Source: Aeromonas jandaei | GTDB lineage: Bacteria > Pseudomonadota > Gammaproteobacteria > Enterobacterales > Aeromonadaceae | Reading direction: 5' to 3' | Length of the DNA: 64,000 nucleotides | Assembly (NCBI RefSeq): GCF_037890695.1 | Contig: NZ_CP149571.1 | Coordinates: forward strand, 3,688,001 to 3,752,000 | Part shown: positions 18,160-34,566 of the stretch, piece by piece | Numbering within the stretch: the stretch's first letter is position 1 | Layout of the letters: each line of letters starts with the position of its first letter | Program-made: the position numbers and the translations under genes | Notes under the pieces: generated by a model | The model's database searches: none | Told to the model about the DNA's origin: nothing | What the model saw: only the letters and a program-made list of their open reading frames with translations

Positions 18160-19036
18160 CTAAATCTCGCCATTACGCCCCATGCTGATGACCACCCGCC
18201 GGTTCTTGGCACGCCCCTGCTCGGTTTCGTTGGAGGCAACGTGCTGCTTCTCGCCATGCCCCTCCACCGAGACCTTGCCGGGATCGAGCCCCAGATCGAC
18301 AAACACCTTCTTGATGGCATCGGCCCGCTTTTCCGAGAGTTTCTGGTTGTGCCCAGCGCCCGCCATAGCTGTCGCTGTAGGCGTCGATCACCACCACATC
18401 GATGCTCTTGTCCGCCTTGATATATTCGCCGATCATCGCCAGCCGTCGTTTGGATGAGATGGAGAGCTGATCGCTGTTCTTGTCGTAGGTGAGCACGCTA
18501 AAGGCGATATCGTTGAAGCTGTAGGGCAGCAGCCCGCTCTGACAGTCAAGGAACGCCTGATATTTAACCCGGAAGTTGACCGACGAGAGGGACACCCGCA
18601 CCGGCCGGTTCTGGCGATACCAGTCCCGGTACTGGAAAGTGGGCATGTTGCCCCCCTCCAGCTCGTCGAGCATGGTCCAGGCGGTCTGTCCCTCAACCAG
18701 TCCATCAAACTGCTGATAGAAGTGGAGCTGGCTCACTTCCCGTCCAGCAATGCCGGGACGCCAGACCGGCGGCATGATGCCAAGGCTCACCGTCTCGGTT
18801 CTGGCCTGTGGCCGTTTCCCCTTGAGCTCGAAATCGAGATTGATCTTGCGCCCGGCGCGGCTGACAAAGGCCCCCGTTCCCCAGTTCGGGATCGGGTGTT
18901 CGAGGCGGCACTCAATCTGGGTATCGGAGGTCAAACGCCAGACGGATTGATCCAGACCGGCACCGAATTCGGTCACCCCAGCCTGTACCTGCATACTCAC
19001 CGATATGCTGATCAACCCCAACTTCCAAGCGTCCAA
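18160..19036 (-). pseudogene. motY: Sodium-driven flagellar motor protein MotY, frameshifted by one base
   Basis: MotY forms the periplasmic T-ring of the polar flagellar motor with MotX and holds PomAB stators. The 5' part (to about 18362) reads as MotY: GLDQSVWRLTSDTQIEC, LEHPIPNWG, then the OmpA-like domain to VVVIDAYSDSYGG. The rest of the domain (HNQKLSEKRADAIKKVFVD to NRRVVISMGRNGEI) continues in another frame. Removing one C from CCC at 18359-18361 restores a continuous 291-residue protein, the usual MotY length. The likely start is TTG at 19036 with a GGAGG site upstream, giving a signal peptide that ends near QVQA. The gap may be a sequencing error. Confidence 0.88.
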
Positions 19037-19256
19037 CGGCTTGTCCTCCACACGATCTCATATGGAGTATCGGCCGCGGACAGGCAACCTTTAGCGGCAA
19101 AACTGCAAAGGGCTGCCGCTGGCGGCAACCCCTTGCCTCTGTTGAAAAAAATCGGGATAGCAGTAGCAATCGCAACATCTGATGCGCGCCAACGGCAGCG
19201 GATCTCGCTACAGTAGAGCCAGAGTGACAGGATGTCGCCGTGCAGGAGCAAGACGC

Positions 19257-20210
19257 ATGTTCAGACCCTTACCGACCTTGTGGCCTCTTATGCTGGCCAT
19301 GCTCGGCAACGCCGCCCAGAGCGCAACTCAGGATGAAGAGTGGGCGCAGCAGCGGGCCAATGCGGTGCTCTCCCTGATGAGCTTTACCGTGGTGCCGGAT
19401 ATCACCGCCAGCGATCTCTCCCTCGGCAGCGGCAGTGGCCAGTCGGCCGCCCTCAGCATGGCGCAGCTGGGCGGTGGCGCGACGATGAGCGAATCGTTCC
19501 CTATCTATCTGGAGGGGGCACTCGGCTTTAGCCGCTACGATCCCCAGTTCGTGATGAGCAACGGCAGCGAGAGCCGCACCATCCCCACTCGCTGGAACAG
19601 CGCCACCGCCTCGGGCGGCGTTGGCTGGGATATCTCCCTGCACAGGGATAAACAGGGCGGCCACTGGGTACTGCGCCCCATCGCCAATGTCTCGCTGGGC
19701 ACCATGGCCAGCGATATTCGCATCGGCAACTGGCTGCTCGATCGTACCAAAGGCTACTCCCTCGACTTTCTCGAAAACGGTCAGCTCAATATGTACGGGC
19801 TGGGTGGCTCGCTGATGGTCGACTACGAGCTCTTTTCCAAAACTCAGGATATCGATGCCGAGCTGCGTTACTCCTACCAGCACCTGCAGAGTTTCGGCAA
19901 TACCTCGGAGAGTGTGCGTGGCAGCGCCGAGGCGGAGAACCTTGGTCTCTATCTGCGCCGCCGGGCGCCGGTGTTTGACTGGACCCTGCTCGATCGCCCG
20001 CTGCGCTATGTGATGGAGGGTGCCCGCACCGAGTACCTCGGCGAGCAGCGCGGGCTGCTCGGCTTCAATGCCCTCAACTCGCTGGGGCTCGGTCTTGAGA
20101 TAGACAGCAGCAAGTACCACATCATCGTCAGCCGCACCCGGCTGGTCGCCCGCTATATGTTCAGCAACAACACCCGCGGCTACTCGGTCGGTCTGGCCAT
20201 GAGCTTCTGA
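19257..20210 (+). CDS. Outer membrane beta-barrel protein, probably solitary autotransporter-barrel type
   Basis: A 317-residue protein with a signal peptide (MFRPLPTLWPLMLAMLGNAAQSA) and a body of alternating polar and hydrophobic residues typical of beta strands. It ends in GYSVGLAMSF, with the C-terminal phenylalanine recognised by the BAM complex. It resembles the family described as solitary outer membrane autotransporter beta-barrel proteins, which lack a passenger domain; this family call is from memory and is moderate. The ATG at 19257 follows AGGAG eight bases upstream. It is divergent from motY. Confidence 0.75.
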   Translation: MFRPLPTLWPLMLAMLGNAAQSATQDEEWAQQRANAVLSLMSFTVVPDITASDLSLGSGSGQSAALSMAQLGGGATMSESFPIYLEGALGFSRYDPQFVMSNGSESRTIPTRWNSATASGGVGWDISLHRDKQGGHWVLRPIANVSLGTMASDIRIGNWLLDRTKGYSLDFLENGQLNMYGLGGSLMVDYELFSKTQDIDAELRYSYQHLQSFGNTSESVRGSAEAENLGLYLRRRAPVFDWTLLDRPLRYVMEGARTEYLGEQRGLLGFNALNSLGLGLEIDSSKYHIIVSRTRLVARYMFSNNTRGYSVGLAMSF

Positions 20211-20507
20211 GCTGAGCGGGAGATGCGCGGGATAAAAGAGAGATCGGGCAGCCTTTTCCGGGCGGGTTCCCGGCCATATGTACCGCCAGTGGCGCTATTT
20301 TTGATGAGGCAACCGCCCGGATAGCGCCGAATTAATAAAGTAAAATGTTTATTAATTCCGCGCTATTCAGCCAGCAAGGGAGCGACCCAAGGAGCAAAGC
20401 GGCCTTCATCCGCTCGAAAGGGCCGACAAACGGCCCCCCTCCGATCTGATGACAAAGGGTGATCGGGCCACAAAATTTCCCTTTTCGCCCATCTTGCCGC
20501 CAACAAA
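20211..20507. other. Intergenic region between the barrel protein gene and katG
   Basis: About 300 bases without a credible gene. It contains an AT-rich patch near 20330-20360 with TTAATAAAGTAAAATG and a matching TTATTAATT, but no annotated-type element that I recognise apart from the katG terminator at its right end. Confidence 0.4.
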
Positions 20508-20531
20508 AACGCCAGCCTTGCGGCTGGCGTT
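20508..20531 (-). terminator. Terminator of katG
   Basis: AACGCCAGCC pairs with GGCTGGCGTT around a four-base loop; on the minus strand the stem is followed by TTTGTTGG. It lies 20 bases beyond the katG stop. Confidence 0.85.
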
Positions 20532-20551
20532 CTGATTGGGGTTGAAGCGAC

Positions 20552-23293
<2,742 letters not shown>

Positions 23294-24292
23294 ATGCTTA
23301 TATCTACCCTCTTGGCCACCATACTGGCCACACAACCCGAAGCCCTATATTTTGCCCATAAAGACTGGGAGATCGCCTGCGACAATACACGTACATGCCG
23401 AGCCGCAGGTTATAGCGCAGAATCAGGGGGACTCTCGGTTTTGCTCACCCGAGAGGCTGGTGCCAAAGGCACATTGCATGCAGAGCTTGCCATCGCAGAA
23501 GTTGATGGACAGGCACCGGCAGCCCCCGCTGATGGTTTGATCACACTGCGCATCAATGGTGAAGTGCTTGGCACCGTAAAAGAGCGGACTCCGTTCAGCC
23601 AGCCCCAAATCGCAGCACTCGTCCGAGCGATCAAGGGGACTGGCAAAGTGGTATTTGAATGGAGCAAGCATCAGGAACAGCTATCCGGCGCCGGAGCCTA
23701 TGCCGTTTTTCTCAAAATGGATGATTTCCAAGGCCGCCTCAATACCAGTACAGCCCTGACCAAACAGGGCCCATTACCCACCACATCCATTCCTCCTGCC
23801 TTGACGGCTCCCGTGATCCACGCTGGCGCCGTAGCCGCAGGCAACCTCTCCCGCCCGCTCACCAAGCCGGAACAACAGAGCATTGGCAAGTGGCTGAAGC
23901 TGCAAGTCGATAAAGACACCTGTCCCATGGTCAACGAAAATTCAGAGGGTGGCATGCTTTATCCCCTGAACCAAGAACGAGCCTTGGTTCAGCTACCCTG
24001 CTGGCTCGCAGCTTACAACGACGGTTCCGCCTTCATTGTGATTGACACGAATCTTGATACCGCCAGTGCGACCCTCATCAGTACTGATGCAAACGGTTAT
24101 GGAATGGGTGAACTGAGTGCCTCACATAAAGGAAGAGGGATAGGAGATTGTTTTTCTTTCGAAAGCTGGGTGTGGGATGGCAAAACCTTCGTGCAGAGTG
24201 AGCAAAGCACTACCGGAAGCTGCCGCATGATTGCACTGGGGGGAACCTGGCATCTACCGACCCTGACCAGCAAGGTAGTCAAAGCACAGTAA
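23294..24292 (+). CDS. DUF1176 family exported protein
   Basis: A 332-residue protein with a short hydrophobic N-terminus (MLISTLLATILATQPEA) likely to act as a signal peptide. The mature part starts WEIACDNTRTCRAAGY and contains SVLLTREAG, the opening block of DUF1176, and later paired cysteines (DTCPMVN, LPCWLAAY, GDCFSFE, GSCRMIAL) that may form disulfides. The function of the family is unknown. Shine-Dalgarno support for the ATG at 23294 is weak. Base composition is less GC-rich than neighbours. Confidence 0.85.
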   Translation: MLISTLLATILATQPEALYFAHKDWEIACDNTRTCRAAGYSAESGGLSVLLTREAGAKGTLHAELAIAEVDGQAPAAPADGLITLRINGEVLGTVKERTPFSQPQIAALVRAIKGTGKVVFEWSKHQEQLSGAGAYAVFLKMDDFQGRLNTSTALTKQGPLPTTSIPPALTAPVIHAGAVAAGNLSRPLTKPEQQSIGKWLKLQVDKDTCPMVNENSEGGMLYPLNQERALVQLPCWLAAYNDGSAFIVIDTNLDTASATLISTDANGYGMGELSASHKGRGIGDCFSFESWVWDGKTFVQSEQSTTGSCRMIALGGTWHLPTLTSKVVKAQ

Positions 24293-24320
24293 ACAAGGGC
24301 GGCCAATTGGCCGCCCTTGT
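24293..24320. terminator. Bidirectional terminator after the DUF1176 gene
   Basis: ACAAGGGCGGCC and GGCCGCCCTTGT form a 12-bp stem with AATT as the loop, followed by TGTGTTTCTT on the plus strand. The convergent DUF1615 gene ends nine bases away and may share it. Confidence 0.85.
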
Positions 24321-24328
24321 TGTGTTTC

Positions 24329-25510
24329 TTAGCGAATGGTCGCCATCTGCCGCACGCAGCGCTGCTCCCTGTCATCCACCCGCTTGGCAAACCAGGCGGT
24401 GGTGAGGTTGCGGGTGATCTTGGGGCTTTTCAGCTGAATACCCGGCAGGATGGCGCGGGGTAACCGCTTGCCCGCTTTCTGGTCTGCCAGCGTGAACACA
24501 CGATGATAGAGGTCACTCTGGCCAAATTCGGCGGTATCACCGAGTTTGAGGCTCTGGTGGATCGCCTGCTGGCTCATGTTGATCCGGCTGGCGATGGTAT
24601 AGACCGCGAGTTCCGTCTTGCCCGGCAGGTCGGAGTCATAGCGGATCAGATCGCCATCCAGAGCCAGCGTGGTACCGCTCAAACGGCTGACGGCGGCCTG
24701 AAAGGCGGCGTTGCGACTGGCATACCAGCCGGCGTTGAAGTCGGCGAAGCGGTAGAGGGTATCGGGGTACTCCGCTTCATAGCCGAAGATATGTTTGGTG
24801 CCAAACCAGATACCGCCGCGGCGGGTAAAGACTTCGTGGCGGATGGACTCCTTGACCGGATAGGGGTAACCACGGGTATTGGCCTCGGCAAAGGCGATGC
24901 TCACCTGCATCGGGCCGCCGGTATGCACCGGGTTCATGTTGCCAAACAGGGTCTTGCCCATCGGCAGCATGCTGATCATGTCCTCGAAAATTTCGCTCAT
25001 CTCCCGCTCGGTGCGAAGCGCATCGATGCGCTCGGCATAGCTCTTGCCGGTCGGAGAGTTGATGGAGAGCGCGGCCCGCACCATAAACTCGGGGATCAGC
25101 AGCTTGGCCGCCCGCGAGTTGATCTCCTTCCAGGCGATCTTGCCAAGGCCCGGCACCACGGGGTCGGCCTGATAGGTCGCCTCCTGCTCCGCCACCGCCA
25201 GCACGGTACAGACGTTGTGATCGTTGACTGTCACACCCTGGGTAGTGAGCGCCGTCACCACATCGTTGGCCCACCCCTGCTTGTCGACCACATGGCGGGG
25301 CAGAAACCTCACGATGCGGCTCTTCATGTCCGCCGGCTTGCGCGGCTGCATGGCTGGCGGGGTCGCCTTTTTGGCGGGCACTGTCGCGCCCGTTGTGTCG
25401 CTCGGTGCAGGGGCAGAAGCGGGATCGCTGGCACAACCGGCCAGCAGCAAGGGGATCAGCAGCGCCAGCGTGCGCATGGCGGGGGAAACAGAAAAGAGAG
25501 AGAGCGTCAT
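24329..25510 (-). CDS. DUF1615 family lipoprotein
   Basis: A 393-residue predicted lipoprotein: a hydrophobic leader ending in LLIPLLLAGCAS provides the lipobox (Leu-Ala-Gly-Cys). A Pro/Ala-rich linker follows, then a conserved globular part with DKQGWANDVVTAL, GLGKIAWKEI, MNPVHTGGPMQV and RRGGIWFGTKHIFGY that I associate with DUF1615. The function is unknown. ATG 25510 is used; ATG 25477 (MRTLALLIPLLLAGC) would give an equally good signal peptide and neither has a clear ribosome site. Confidence 0.85.
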   Translation of the reverse strand: MTLSLFSVSPAMRTLALLIPLLLAGCASDPASAPAPSDTTGATVPAKKATPPAMQPRKPADMKSRIVRFLPRHVVDKQGWANDVVTALTTQGVTVNDHNVCTVLAVAEQEATYQADPVVPGLGKIAWKEINSRAAKLLIPEFMVRAALSINSPTGKSYAERIDALRTEREMSEIFEDMISMLPMGKTLFGNMNPVHTGGPMQVSIAFAEANTRGYPYPVKESIRHEVFTRRGGIWFGTKHIFGYEAEYPDTLYRFADFNAGWYASRNAAFQAAVSRLSGTTLALDGDLIRYDSDLPGKTELAVYTIASRINMSQQAIHQSLKLGDTAEFGQSDLYHRVFTLADQKAGKRLPRAILPGIQLKSPKITRNLTTAWFAKRVDDREQRCVRQMATIR

Positions 25511-25758
25511 CGGATATCCGGTACTGAGGCTGGAGGCAAACCCGCCCGGCGGCGGGCGCACACATGATGGCTCATTGTAGAGAATTGATCCACAAGGCTA
25601 AAGTCCCATCGCCTCGCCCCTCTCCCTGACCAGACAGGGGTTGCCGCAACAGGAGCGCCCCCAGATATACCCCGACAACAGGTATGACCCGACAACAGAC
25701 ATGGGCTTTTATCGAGAGTTGTTTACATTTAGAATGCCGCCGCCAGGATGCTCACGGT

Positions 25759-26802
25759 ATGGACCCTATGGATACGCTCGCCCATCTCTTTGCTTACGTG
25801 CAGCAGTGGCTGCTCACTCCGATCTGGCACTGCCTGACCGGACTGTTTGACTTCAACGGGCGACTTGGGCTCCCCTTCCTGCTGATATCCGGCCTCATTG
25901 CCTACCTCCTCTACCGTGTGCGCCGGCACCAGCAAGGCCCCGCAGCAGGCAGTTTCGCCGGTTTTCTCGGCGGCCGGGCCATCTGGCTGCATCCCTCCGC
26001 CCTGCTCGATTATCAGTATTATCTGGTGCGCGCCCTGCTCCATGTGGCCCTGATCGTGCCGATCCTGACTCTGCTCAACCCCTGGCTTTTGCAGGCAACG
26101 GATATTACCTCTGCACTCACCCGTCTGTGGGGGGCGCGTCCCCGTCTGGCCGAGGCGAGCTGGCTGATGATGCTTTACGGTCTCGGGGTATTTCTGGTCA
26201 GCGATTTCGTCCACTACTGGCTGCACCGGGTCTTTCACAGCCGCTGGCTGTGGGAGTTTCACAAGGTGCACCACAGCGCCACCGTGCTGGTGCCGCCGAC
26301 CGCCAGCCGCATTCATCTGGTGGAGAAGCTCGCTGAAATCCTGCTCAAGGGGAGCGCGCTCGCCCTCTACTCCGGTGCCTTCTACTGGCTGTGCGGAGGA
26401 ACCGTGCGCCCCTACACCCTGTTTGGGGTGGGCTATCTGGTGCTGATCTTCAACTCGCTGGCCGCCAATTTGCGCCATAGCCATATCTGGCTGTCGTTTG
26501 GCCCGCGGCTGGAGCATATCGTCAACAGCCCGGCCCAGCACCAGATCCACCACAGCCGGGATCCCCGCCACTTCAACCACAACTTCGGGATCAATCTGTC
26601 GCTGTGGGACTGGTGGTTCGGCACTCTTTACGTCACCAGCCACCAGCCAGAGCCCCTCACCTTCGGGGTCGGCCCGAAAGACAATCTGCACTACAGCCGC
26701 CTGAGCGCGCTGATCCTGCGCCCCTTTCTGGTCACGGCCCGCAAGCTGTGGCATGCCCTGCCCCGTCCTCGCAGCCGCAAGCCGCAGCCTGATTTACGGT
26801 AG
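25759..26802 (+). CDS. Sterol desaturase/fatty acid hydroxylase family membrane protein
   Basis: A 347-residue integral membrane protein with the three histidine clusters that bind a di-iron centre: HYWLHRVFH, HKVHH and HQIHHSRDPRHFNHN, with HSHIW in between. The superfamily includes C-5 sterol desaturases and alkyl hydroxylases; the bacterial substrate is usually a lipid but is not known here. Several transmembrane helices surround the clusters. ATG 25759 is the likely start, and an in-frame ATG 75 bases upstream lacks a ribosome site. The gene is flanked by unrelated convergent genes, so context is uninformative. Confidence 0.9.
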   Translation: MDPMDTLAHLFAYVQQWLLTPIWHCLTGLFDFNGRLGLPFLLISGLIAYLLYRVRRHQQGPAAGSFAGFLGGRAIWLHPSALLDYQYYLVRALLHVALIVPILTLLNPWLLQATDITSALTRLWGARPRLAEASWLMMLYGLGVFLVSDFVHYWLHRVFHSRWLWEFHKVHHSATVLVPPTASRIHLVEKLAEILLKGSALALYSGAFYWLCGGTVRPYTLFGVGYLVLIFNSLAANLRHSHIWLSFGPRLEHIVNSPAQHQIHHSRDPRHFNHNFGINLSLWDWWFGTLYVTSHQPEPLTFGVGPKDNLHYSRLSALILRPFLVTARKLWHALPRPRSRKPQPDLR

Positions 26803-26859
26803 TTACGCTCTGCGCCCCATAAGTCCGCTCCGCGCAGCCCCCAACCCGTCGTTATAAAA

Positions 26860-26887
26860 AAGCCCCCGCCATTGCTGGCGGGGGCTT
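26860..26887 (-). terminator. Terminator of carAB
   Basis: AAGCCCCCGCC pairs with GGCGGGGGCTT around a six-base loop; on the minus strand TTTTTATAAC follows. It lies 40 bases beyond the carB stop codon. Confidence 0.9.
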
Positions 26888-26926
26888 GTCATCTATGCAG
26901 AGCGAGTCTGGCTCGCTCGCAGAGCG

Positions 26927-30151
<3,225 letters not shown>

Positions 30152-30171
30152 GAAACTCTTTCCTCTTTTCC

Positions 30172-31308
30172 TTAGGCGCGATACTGCTTAATCAATTCAA
30201 TAAAGTGGTCAAAGAGACCGGCACAATCGTGCGGGCCCGGGCTCGCCTCGGGGTGACCCTGGAAGCTGAAGGCCGGTCGGTCGGTGCGATGGATGCCCTG
30301 CAGTGACCCATCGAACAGGGAGACGTGGGTGGCGCGCAGGCAATCCGGCAGGCTGTTCTCATCTACCGCAAAGCCGTGGTTCTGGGCGGTGATCATCACT
30401 GTGTTGTCGTCCAGACTCTTGACCGGGTGGTTGGCACCATGGTGGCCAAACTTCATCTTGACGGTCTTGGCACCGGAAGCCAGACCCAGCAGCTGGTGAC
30501 CCAGACAGATGCCGAATACCGGCGTGTTGGTATTAAGGAAAGCCTTGATGGCCTCGATGGCGTAGTCGCACGGCTCGGGGTCGCCGGGGCCGTTGGAGAG
30601 GAAGATGCCATCCGGGTTCAGCGCCAGTACCTCGGCAGCCGGAGTCTTGGCCGGCACTACGGTCAGGCGGCAGCCACGGTCAACCAGCATCCGCAGGATG
30701 TTGCGCTTGACGCCGAAGTCGTAGGCCACCACGTGGTATTTCAGCTGGTCGGCAGCCGGGGTGACGTGCCCCTTGCCAAGCTGCCAGCTGCCCTCGGTCC
30801 AGTTGTACGCCTCACCAACCGTCACCTCTTTGGCTAGATCCATTCCCTTCAGGCCGGGGAAGGCGCGGGCCTGTTCGAGGGCATAGGCTTCATCAACCTG
30901 CTTCCCGGCCAGAATGCAGCCAGCCTGGGCGCCTTTCTCGCGCAGGATGCGGGTCAGTTTGCGGGTGTCGATGTCGGCGATGCCAACGATGTTGTGAGAC
31001 TTGAGGTATTCGGAGAGGGATTGCTGATTGCGGAAATTGGAGGCAAGTATCGGAAGGTCCCGGATGATCAATCCCTGAGCATGGATTTGACTGGACTCTT
31101 CATCTTCGCTGTTGGTGCCGGTGTTGCCTATATGGGGGTAAGTGAGGGTGACTATCTGACGGGAATAAGAGGGATCGGTGAGGATTTCCTGATAGCCCGT
31201 CATCGACGTATTGAAAACCACTTCACCAACGGAACATCCCTCGGCGCCTATCGACACGCCTTTGAATACAGTTCCATCTTCCAGCACTAGCAATGCAGTG
31301 TGATTCAA
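30172..31308 (-). CDS. carA: Carbamoyl-phosphate synthase small (glutaminase) subunit
   Basis: CarA hydrolyses glutamine and channels ammonia to CarB. The 378-residue product matches E. coli CarA, with the class I amidotransferase triad visible as Cys in [11 protein letters not shown] and His/Glu in [11 protein letters not shown]. The start is TTG at 31308, five bases after GGAGG; E. coli carA is also known for an UUG start, so low-efficiency initiation may be conserved. A promoter and an ARG-box-like site are visible upstream. Confidence 0.97.
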   Translation of the reverse strand: MNHTALLVLEDGTVFKGVSIGAEGCSVGEVVFNTSMTGYQEILTDPSYSRQIVTLTYPHIGNTGTNSEDEESSQIHAQGLIIRDLPILASNFRNQQSLSEYLKSHNIVGIADIDTRKLTRILREKGAQAGCILAGKQVDEAYALEQARAFPGLKGMDLAKEVTVGEAYNWTEGSWQLGKGHVTPAADQLKYHVVAYDFGVKRNILRMLVDRGCRLTVVPAKTPAAEVLALNPDGIFLSNGPGDPEPCDYAIEAIKAFLNTNTPVFGICLGHQLLGLASGAKTVKMKFGHHGANHPVKSLDDNTVMITAQNHGFAVDENSLPDCLRATHVSLFDGSLQGIHRTDRPAFSFQGHPEASPGPHDCAGLFDHFIELIKQYRA

Positions 31309-31419
31309 GACAACCTCCAGTTATTTAGCTTTAAATTCAGCAATTTACCTGGGTGTTGCGGGCTCGGTTCCGGCCTTGGACAGGACTCGAACCCGGCAGA
31401 TTTCTGGCAAATTGGGCGC

Positions 31420-31447
31420 ATTCTACTTAAAAAAAGTGGCATTTCAA
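31420..31447 (-). promoter_or_regulatory. Sigma-70 type promoter of carAB
   Basis: On the minus strand TTGAAA (31447-31442) and TAGAAT (31425-31420) are separated by 16 bases. Transcription would start near 31413 and give a leader of roughly 105 bases before the TTG start. Confidence 0.6.
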
Positions 31448-31463
31448 CGTCTTTTCTCAGATG

Positions 31464-31483
31464 AAATGCATCTAAATTCAATA
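31464..31483 (-). promoter_or_regulatory. ARG-box-like ArgR site upstream of carAB
   Basis: The minus strand reads TATTGAATTTAGATGCATTT, which agrees with TGAAT-N4-ATTCA at nine of ten positions and has the same ATGCA variant half-site as an E. coli carAB box. It lies just upstream of the predicted promoter. A second box at the usual spacing is not clear. Confidence 0.5.
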
Positions 31484-31916
31484 AAAAAGCAACATTACCC
31501 ATTATCTATGCACTCAATTGCTTTTCAAGCCCCTGCAGCAAAAGAAAATTTGAAACCAGACCAAAAACCTTCACAAACCACGACAAAACAGACGCAATAC
31601 AACATTAAATCCCTTAAAAACAAAACATTAAAAAGCACCACAAGAACAACCAAAGTGCGAATTTGTGCGTTCTACGTGTGGTTTTGTTGACACTAAAAAC
31701 AGCAAACGTTTTTCTGCGTTTGAATTTTTAGTCCATTTAGGGTGATGTGAAAAAATGGCTGCAGACGCCGTAAACACATCAAAGATTGTTACCTTGTGAT
31801 GACATTTCAAGGCAACAAAAGGAGTGGGGAAAATGAAATGACTGTTTTTGCCTGACTAAATCAAAAAAAGCACACTAACCAGTATTTGTGTAACTTTTTG
31901 CTCAGCAAACAGCAAA

Positions 31917-31936
31917 AACCCCGGCAAGCCGGGGTT
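31917..31936 (-). terminator. Terminator of dapB
   Basis: AACCCCGG pairs with CCGGGGTT around CAAG, followed on the minus strand by TTTGCTGTTTGC. It lies 40 bases after the dapB stop. Confidence 0.85.
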
Positions 31937-31975
31937 TGGTCAGACAGGATAATCAGACAGAAGAAAGCGGAAGAA

Positions 31976-33122
<1,147 letters not shown>

Positions 33123-34448
33123 ATGATCCAGACCCAACCCAGTGCCAGGGCCTTGCTGCCGCTACTGGTCTTTCTCGCACTCTTTATCGGTACCGGTACC
33201 TGGCTGACCCTGCAAGGGGTCGAGTTCGCCTTCTATCAACTGCCTGCCCCTGTTGCCGCCCTGCCAGCCGTGATGCTGGCGCTGCTGCTTGGCAAAGAGG
33301 GCTTCAACAGCAATCTGGAGACCTTCTTCAAAGGGGTCGGCCACAGCAACATCATGGCGATGTGCCTTATCTATCTGCTGGCGGGCGCCTTTGCCAGCGT
33401 GGCCAAGGCCACTGGCGGCGTTGACGCCACCGTGGCGCTCGGTCTGTCGCTTATCCCCGGCTGGGCCCTGCTGCCCGGGCTGTTCCTCATCTCCGCCTTT
33501 ATCGCCACTGCCATGGGTACCTCCATGGGCACCATAGGTGCCGTGGCGCCGGTGGCCCTCGGTGTGGCGCAGGCTGCAGGTATCGATCCGGTACTGATGG
33601 CAGGCACCATCCTCTCCGGCGCCATGTTTGGCGACAACCTCTCCATCATCTCCGACACCACCATAGCGGCGACCCGCAGTCAGGGGTGCGAGATGAAGGA
33701 CAAGTTCCGCGAGAACTTCAAGATTGCCGCCCCTGCCGCCATTGCGGTGATCCTGCTCTATCTGGCGCTCGGCTCCGTCGGCGCGGCGCCCGCCAAGGCC
33801 GGGGCAGTTGACCTGCTCAAGGTGATGCCCTACCTGCTGATCCTCGGTCTGGCACTCTCTGGCATGAACGTGTTCGTGGTGCTGGGGATCGGCATTGTCG
33901 CCGCTGGCGCCGTAGGCATGATCAATGGCTACGCCATCGGCCAGTTCAGCAAGGATATCTATCAGGGCTTTACCGGCATGCAGGAGATCTTCCTGCTCTC
34001 CATGCTCATCGGCGGCCTCGGCGCCCTGATGGAGCGTCAGGGTGGACTGGCCTGGATAAGCGATCGCATCGGCGCCCTGATTGCCCGCTTTACCCGCAGC
34101 CACCATGGCGAGCAGAACGAGAAAGCCGCCGAGCTCGGCATCGCCGGGGTGGTGAGCCTCACCAACCTCTGCACCGCCAACAATACCGTCGCCATTATCG
34201 TTGCGAGCAAGGTCGCCCGCGATCTGGCCGAGCATCACGGCGTCACCCCGCGCCGCGCCGCCTCCATGCTGGATATCTTCTCCTGCGTGATCCAGGGTCT
34301 CATCCCCTGGGGCGCTCAGGCGCTGCTGCTGGGCTCCATCTTCGCCCTGTCACCGCTGGCGGTAGTGAGCATGAGCTTCTACCCGATGGCGCTGGCACTG
34401 GCCGCGCTGGTCGCCGTCTTTGTCAAACACCAGATGCGCCAGCGTTGA
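33123..34448 (+). CDS. NhaC family Na+/H+ antiporter-type transporter
   Basis: A 441-residue polytopic protein of the NhaC family with about eleven hydrophobic segments. Typical blocks are FIATAMGTSMGTIGAVAPVALG, SGAMFGDNLSIISDTTIAATRSQG (conserved Asp residues in the ion pathway) and GVVSLTNLCTANNTVAIIV. Family members exchange Na+ for H+ or import solutes such as lysine, methionine or malate; which applies here is unknown. ATG 33123 follows an AGAGGA site. Location beside dapB might hint at lysine metabolism, but this is weak. Confidence 0.88.
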   Translation: MIQTQPSARALLPLLVFLALFIGTGTWLTLQGVEFAFYQLPAPVAALPAVMLALLLGKEGFNSNLETFFKGVGHSNIMAMCLIYLLAGAFASVAKATGGVDATVALGLSLIPGWALLPGLFLISAFIATAMGTSMGTIGAVAPVALGVAQAAGIDPVLMAGTILSGAMFGDNLSIISDTTIAATRSQGCEMKDKFRENFKIAAPAAIAVILLYLALGSVGAAPAKAGAVDLLKVMPYLLILGLALSGMNVFVVLGIGIVAAGAVGMINGYAIGQFSKDIYQGFTGMQEIFLLSMLIGGLGALMERQGGLAWISDRIGALIARFTRSHHGEQNEKAAELGIAGVVSLTNLCTANNTVAIIVASKVARDLAEHHGVTPRRAASMLDIFSCVIQGLIPWGAQALLLGSIFALSPLAVVSMSFYPMALALAALVAVFVKHQMRQR

Positions 34449-34452
34449 TCCT

Positions 34453-34484
34453 GCGGGTACCGGCCCTCGTCGGTACCCGCTTTT
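34453..34484 (+). terminator. Terminator of the NhaC gene
   Basis: GCGGGTACCG pairs with CGGTACCCGC around an eight-base loop and is followed by TTTTC. It ends the antiporter transcript five bases after the stop. Confidence 0.85.
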
Positions 34485-34566
34485 CACCCCGTCCCCACGA
34501 GAGAATATGTTAAGGTAAGGGCCATGTACGCCCTGCCGTCCATTGCAGTCAGCCCGGAGGTTCCCC

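Larger units (their letters stand above)
31309..31916. other. Long AT-rich carAB upstream region
   Basis: About 600 bases separate carA from the dapB terminator and no credible gene lies here. The part near carA holds the promoter and ARG-like box annotated separately. Much of 31480-31900 is A-rich on the plus strand and may host further promoter or nucleoid-protein sites, as expected for a heavily regulated carAB operon. Confidence 0.6.

Noticed and set aside
31370..31445. tRNA T-arm-like sequence (GGGTTCGAGTCC) on the minus strand upstream of carA
   Set aside because: The T-stem has mismatches, and no acceptor stem, anticodon arm or D-arm can be built from the surrounding bases.
34485..34566. 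6S RNA gene expected upstream of the 5-formyl-THF cyclo-ligase
   Set aside because: Only about 80 bases are available after the terminator, and no 6S-like structure is seen.
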